A stretch of DNA of 26,364 bases from Candidatus Sumerlaeota bacterium (GTDB lineage: Bacteria; Sumerlaeota; Sumerlaeia; JADFCT01): positions 1-26,364 of the forward strand of contig JAPLSP010000492.1 of the NCBI GenBank assembly GCA_026398575.1, given 5' to 3'. This document shows, piece after piece, positions 22,437 to 26,364 of this stretch. Below the pieces are notes generated by a model. The model searched no databases and was not told where the DNA came from. It was given only the letters and a program-made list of their open reading frames with translations. Positions within the stretch are counted from its first letter, which is position 1, and every line of letters starts with the position of its first letter. Position numbers and translations under genes: made by a program.

Positions 22437-23999
22437 TTACTGTCCATTTTTCTCGCCCGGGAATTCCGGCTGCCGCAGCTCGGCGCGCAGCGCGCTATGG
22501 GTGCGGCCATAAATGAAGTAGATCAAAAGTCCGGCGCCCAGCCAGCCCAGCAACCGCCACCAGTTTTCCTTGGGGAGAGAGCACATCAACAAAAACGAAG
22601 ACAGCATTCCCAGGATGGGAACCACGGGCGAAAATGGAACGCGGAAGGGCCGCCGCGCATGGGGATGCGTATAGCGCAAGATCAGCACAGCAGCGCAGAC
22701 CACCATAAAGGCTAGCAGCGTTCCGATATTGACGAGCTCAGCCAGGACGCGCAGCGGCAATGTGGCTGCAAAAACCGCCACCATGCCTCCCATGATCATC
22801 TGGGAAATCCAGGGCGTGCGGAATTTCGGATGCACGGCGCCGAAGATGCTTTTCGGAACCAGCCCATCGCGCGCCATCGCCAGAAAGATGCGCGGCTGGC
22901 TGAGCATCAGTACGAGCATGACAGAGGTGAGTCCCACGACCGCGCCGAAGGAAATGATGAGATGCGCCCAGGGGAGACCCTTCTGGCGGAAGGCGTCGGC
23001 GATCGGCGCGTCAATATTGATTTCCTGATAGGGGATCATCCCGGTCAATACGGCGGCGACGGCAACATAAAGAATCGTGCAGATCGCCAACGAGGTCAGT
23101 ATCCCAATGGGGACGTCGCGGCGCGGATTTTTCGCTTCCTCGGCGTGCGTGGAAACCGAGTCGAATCCGATGTAGGCGAAAAAGATAATGGCCGCGCCGG
23201 CCAGCATGCCTAACGGCTCCCCGCCCTTGGCTGTCAGGCCGTGAATCGTCTGGCCGAAAAAGCTCACGCCCGTGTACCCAAAAGGCGCGAAGGGTTTCCA
23301 GTTGGCGGGGTCTACATAAAAAGCGCCCACAGCGATTACGAAGAGCACGACTGCGAGCTTGATGATCACCATGACGACATTGAATCCCGCGCTTTCACGA
23401 ATGCCCAACACCAGGATAATCGTCAGCAGGAAGACGATAATGATCGCCGGCAAATCCAAGACGGCGCCTGTGGCGAAAAATTCTCCCAGCTTTAGATTAT
23501 AATCGAAAGGCGCCTTGGAAAGAATTAAAGGGATCGGATTAAAATCGAGAGGCAGATTCATTCCGCTGGGAGCGAGGCCCCGGCAGACAGCGCCAAGAAA
23601 TTGCTGAAAATAATGCGACCAGCCATGCGCCACGGCCGAGGAGGCGATCGTGTATTCCAGAATCAAATCCCATCCGATGATCCAGGCGGCAAACTCGCCA
23701 AGGGTCGCATACGCGTAGGTATAAGCCGAGCCGGCCACCGGCGTCAGCGAGGCGAACTCGGCGTAACAAAGAGCCGCGAAAACGCAAGCCGTGCCCGCCG
23801 CAACGAACGACAACATGATGGCGGGACCGGCCAGGTCGTGCGCCGCTTTTCCGGTCAGGACGAAGATTCCCGCCCCGATGATGCAGCCGATGCCCAGGCA
23901 GGTCAGCCGGACCGGGCCGAGCACGCGCCGGAGCCGGTTGTCGCCTTCCATCTCCGCATGAAGGCGTTCAATGCTCTTGCGGATGAAAAGATGCTTCAC
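22437..23999 (-). CDS. APC-superfamily amino-acid permease (cationic amino-acid transporter type)
   Basis: The start is placed at the GTG at 23999, with GGGAGG 8 nt upstream. The resulting N-terminus VKHLFIRKSIERL matches the family, whereas the upstream ATG at 24047 has a poorer site. The 520-aa inner-membrane protein has about 12 or more TM helices. LGIGCIIGAGIFVLTG is the substrate-binding unwound helix 1, AGTACVFAALCYAEFASLTPVAGSAYTY is typical of CAT/YfnA permeases, and FFAYIGFDSVSTHAEEAKNPRRDVPIGI is the conserved helix-6 region. It should import amino acids by proton- or sodium-coupled transport; specificity is not readable. It converges with the HNH gene; no clear terminator separates them. 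Confidence 0.9.
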   Translation of the reverse strand: MKHLFIRKSIERLHAEMEGDNRLRRVLGPVRLTCLGIGCIIGAGIFVLTGKAAHDLAGPAIMLSFVAAGTACVFAALCYAEFASLTPVAGSAYTYAYATLGEFAAWIIGWDLILEYTIASSAVAHGWSHYFQQFLGAVCRGLAPSGMNLPLDFNPIPLILSKAPFDYNLKLGEFFATGAVLDLPAIIIVFLLTIILVLGIRESAGFNVVMVIIKLAVVLFVIAVGAFYVDPANWKPFAPFGYTGVSFFGQTIHGLTAKGGEPLGMLAGAAIIFFAYIGFDSVSTHAEEAKNPRRDVPIGILTSLAICTILYVAVAAVLTGMIPYQEINIDAPIADAFRQKGLPWAHLIISFGAVVGLTSVMLVLMLSQPRIFLAMARDGLVPKSIFGAVHPKFRTPWISQMIMGGMVAVFAATLPLRVLAELVNIGTLLAFMVVCAAVLILRYTHPHARRPFRVPFSPVVPILGMLSSFLLMCSLPKENWWRLLGWLGAGLLIYFIYGRTHSALRAELRQPEFPGEKNGQ

Positions 24000-24205
24000 G
24001 GAGACAACCTCCCATTCAAGATTCCTCACATTCTTTTCTGGTTTCATTATCCCTTGTCATCGGGCGGCGTCAAGCGTATCTCTTCCATTCATCAGGAATT
24101 GAAACGGTTGCGCGGGCGGGCGGCTCCGATGTATTTTACCCACAGGATGCTATTGGAGCATTGATGCCATTGCGCAGAAGCCGAAAAAAAATCAAGGAGG
24201 CCGCC

Positions 24206-26272
24206 ATGAAATGCTCACTGCTTCATTCGCTGTGTTTGTGCTGCTTTGCAGGATGTCTCTTCAATCTTTCCCCGGCGGGCAGGGCGGAGGATTTGAAGGT
24301 CTTGCCGGAGAAACTTGGGCCGACCAGCCCCACAGCGATGATGCACTCTTACTGGCTGCGAGTGGCGCGTGAGGCGTTCGATCGTCACGATGCCGAGTAT
24401 GCAAATCTAAAAACGCCCGAGCAACTGGCCGCTTATCAAAAACGGATGCGCGAGTTCTTCGTGGCGCAGCTCGGCGGCTTCCCCGAGCGAACGCCGCTCA
24501 ATCCGCAAGTCACCGGGCGGATCGAGCGCGAGGGCTATCACATTGAAAAGATCATTTTCGAAAGCCAGCCCAAACACTACGTCACCGCATTGCTTTATCT
24601 GCCGAATGCCAAACCGCCTTACCCCGGCGTGCTGGTTCCCTGCGGGCACAGCGCCGAGGGGAAGGCGATGGAGACCTATCAGCTAATATGCACGCTGCTA
24701 GTCAACAACCGCATGGCGGTGTTGTGCTATGATCCGATTGACCAGGGCGAACGCATGCAATTGCTGGATGAGAAAGGCAAGGCCAGAATCTCGAGCACGG
24801 AGGCGCATTCGCAAATTGGAGTTGGCAGCATTCTCCTGGGGCGCAACACGGCCACGTTCAGGATATGGGATGGAATGCGGGCGATTGATTATCTTCAAAG
24901 CCGCCCGGAGGTTGATCCCAAGCGTATCGGCTGCACGGGCAATTCCGGAGGCGGAACGCTGACCAGCTATCTCATGGCGCTGGATGACCGCATCCAGTGC
25001 GCCGCGCCATGTTGCTACCTCACCGACCTGCGGCGCGTGACGGAAAAGATCGGGCCGCAGGACGCCGAGCAGGACATTTACGGCCAGATCGCCTATGGGA
25101 TGGATCATGCCGAATACGTCATCATGCGCGCTCCCAAGCCAACGCTGATGGGCTTGGCCACCAAGGATTACTTTGACATCGGCGGCGCCCGTGAGACCTT
25201 CCGAAAGGCAAAGGCATGCTATGCTCTCCTGGGATTTGCCGAGCGCATGGAGAAAGTCGAGACGGAACGCGAACACGGCTTTACGCCGCAGCTGCGCGCG
25301 GGAGCGGCGCGGTGGATGTGGCGGTGGCTGCTGAAGGAAGAAGGCGCGTTCAATGAAGTAGAGCCGCCGGCGCTCAAGGTATCGGAGCTCTGTTGCGCCA
25401 CGAGCATGCAGGTCATGCTGATGCCCGGCGCGCGGAACGTCTATGACTTGAACCGCGATCTGGATGAAAAACTGGCGGACGCGAGAAAAGAGTTCTGGCG
25501 CGCCAACGGCAAAGAAAAAGCGCTGGCCGAAGTCCGCCGCATCACGGGCATTCGGAAACTCGCCGATCTGCCCGAGCCGCAATGCGAGAAGGTTGGGACG
25601 ATTCCGCGTAATGGATACCGGATCGAAAAACTGATCCTGCGGCCCGAGGCGGGCATCTGGTTGCCGGCGCTGGCGTTCATCCCCGCGCAGCCCAACGGCG
25701 AAGCGACGCTGTATTTGCATGAAGCCGGCAAGCAGGAAGACGCCGCTCCCGGCGGCGCGATCGAAAGCCTTGTCGCAAAAGGCCAGGCGGTTCTGGCGGT
25801 GGATCTGCGCGGAATCGGCGAAACGCAGAGCGGCGGCAAACCCAGCCGCCTCGGGCGCGAGTGGAGGGAAATTTTCATGGCCTATCTACTTGGGACTTCA
25901 TATCCGGCCAAGCGGGCGGAGGACATTCTGGTATGCGCCCGATACCTGATGAAATCCGAGGACGCAAAGAAACCTCAGAAACTTCATCTGGTAAGCGTCG
26001 GTCTGGTCGGTCCTGCCGCGCTGCACGCGGCGGCATTGGAGCCGCAGCTCTTCTCCTCGCTCACGCTGCGCCGTTGCATCGCGTCCTGGTCCAACGTAGT
26101 CCGAACGCCAATGTCCGATAATCAATTGATCAACGTCGTTCACGGCGCCCTGCGCGTTTATGATCTGCCCGATCTATTGTCCACGTTGCCCCGGGAGATG
26201 GTTGCCATCAGCGATCCGCTCGACGCGGCGGGCAAGCCGTTCCCTGGGAGCGCGGGCGTCCCCGCCCGCTAG
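24206..26272 (+). CDS. Secreted two-domain alpha/beta hydrolase (acetylxylan-esterase-like)
   Basis: The ATG at 24206 is chosen for its AAGGAGG 5 nt upstream. The open frame extends to 24161 without a ribosome site. The 688-aa product starts with a signal peptide (MKCSLLHSLCLCCFAGCL...AGRA-ED). The first hydrolase domain has PGVLVPCGHSAEGK, the nucleophile elbow GNSGGG with Ser247, a probable Asp320 in ATKDYFD and His357 in EREHGFTP, a full catalytic triad. It resembles prolyl-oligopeptidase-like/acetylxylan esterases of polysaccharide-degrading bacteria. The second half is another alpha/beta-hydrolase-like domain (VLAVDLRGIGET) in which the elbow reads VGLVGP, without Ser, so it is probably inactive. 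The final residues PGSAGVPAR and the stop come from the hairpin mini-element at 26245. It probably deacylates plant polysaccharides outside the cytoplasm. Confidence 0.82.
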   Translation: MKCSLLHSLCLCCFAGCLFNLSPAGRAEDLKVLPEKLGPTSPTAMMHSYWLRVAREAFDRHDAEYANLKTPEQLAAYQKRMREFFVAQLGGFPERTPLNPQVTGRIEREGYHIEKIIFESQPKHYVTALLYLPNAKPPYPGVLVPCGHSAEGKAMETYQLICTLLVNNRMAVLCYDPIDQGERMQLLDEKGKARISSTEAHSQIGVGSILLGRNTATFRIWDGMRAIDYLQSRPEVDPKRIGCTGNSGGGTLTSYLMALDDRIQCAAPCCYLTDLRRVTEKIGPQDAEQDIYGQIAYGMDHAEYVIMRAPKPTLMGLATKDYFDIGGARETFRKAKACYALLGFAERMEKVETEREHGFTPQLRAGAARWMWRWLLKEEGAFNEVEPPALKVSELCCATSMQVMLMPGARNVYDLNRDLDEKLADARKEFWRANGKEKALAEVRRITGIRKLADLPEPQCEKVGTIPRNGYRIEKLILRPEAGIWLPALAFIPAQPNGEATLYLHEAGKQEDAAPGGAIESLVAKGQAVLAVDLRGIGETQSGGKPSRLGREWREIFMAYLLGTSYPAKRAEDILVCARYLMKSEDAKKPQKLHLVSVGLVGPAALHAAALEPQLFSSLTLRRCIASWSNVVRTPMSDNQLINVVHGALRVYDLPDLLSTLPREMVAISDPLDAAGKPFPGSAGVPAR
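26245..26270. repeat. Hairpin mini-element copy 3, at the 3' end of the hydrolase gene
   Basis: TGGGAGC is followed by GCGGGCG-TCCC-CGCCCGC (26252-26269), a perfect 7-bp stem. On the minus strand it lines up with the elements at 11504 and 17317: the same terminal GCTCCCA and a purine loop, but with a different stem. The hydrolase stop TAG begins at the last base. Confidence 0.88.
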
Positions 26273-26364
26273 CTTAGTGTTCTGAGTAAAAAATTCAATG
26301 ACATATTCTTGCTTAAGGGATTAGCGCAATGCAGTCGGAAGCGGCGCCAGCTTTTGGAGTAAGG

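Noticed and set aside
24698..25720. 340-codon frame antisense to the secreted hydrolase
   Set aside because: It has shadow composition, and the catalytic motifs are on the plus strand.
26329..26364. Possible new gene start (ATG at 26329 with AAGGGA upstream)
   Set aside because: Only 12 codons are visible before the edge and the peptide is not recognisable.

Overview
The window is a GC-rich (roughly 58-60 % by eye) bacterial chromosomal segment with standard genetic code, Shine-Dalgarno starts and many intergenic mini-repeats. The gene mix (a GH106-like glycoside hydrolase, a Gfo/Idh/MocA oxidoreductase beside a xylose-isomerase-like TIM-barrel protein, SUMF1 domains joined to a dockerin-like motif, a two-domain secreted hydrolase, a TlpA-type redoxin with a helical tail, a Uma2 protein) recalls uncultured carbohydrate-degrading lineages such as Planctomycetota, Verrucomicrobiota, Sumerlaeota or Hydrogenedentota. 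No rRNA or lineage marker is present, so this placement is inference.

Layout. 1-1282 (-) is the N-terminal part of a three-TM coiled-coil protein with a Gln/Gly-rich tail that runs off the left edge. 1544-3037 (-) is a GlmU-like nucleotidyltransferase whose stop codon lies inside a tandem-repeat array. 3038-3600 holds a 55-bp perfect palindrome, a C-terminal remnant of a ketopantoate reductase gene and tRNA-Glu(UUC). 3599-4815 (-) is a two-gene unit: an unknown 98-aa protein coupled by an ATGA overlap to a GT2 glycosyltransferase. A divergent region with nested inverted repeats and a near-consensus sigma-70 promoter leads to a 959-aa GH106-like protein (5184-8063) and then metK (8281-9447). 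Two hairpins and tRNA-Thr(CGU, - strand) follow. 9893-11368 (-) is a secreted TlpA-like redoxin. 11661-14424 (+) holds Gfo/Idh, Uma2 and a sugar-phosphate isomerase-like gene. 14597-17044 encodes a double-SUMF1 protein whose second copy is frameshifted at its end.

17266-21454 (+) is a complete sulfate/thiosulfate ABC importer in the order binding protein, CysT, CysW, CysA. An HNH endonuclease gene follows, then an amino-acid permease on the - strand, and finally a secreted two-domain alpha/beta hydrolase that ends at 26272.

The most striking theme is not one gene. Several families of short palindromic or tandem mini-elements touch coding ends. One hairpin element occurs three times. One copy encodes part of the signal peptide of the sulfate-binding protein, one supplies the last residues before the stop of the secreted hydrolase, and one is intergenic and expanded. 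Its stem differs between copies by compensating changes while the loop and flanking motif stay nearly constant. A 25/14-bp array supplies the stop of the GlmU-like gene, and a 10-bp array supplies the C-terminus of the Uma2 protein. No transposase that could move them is visible here.
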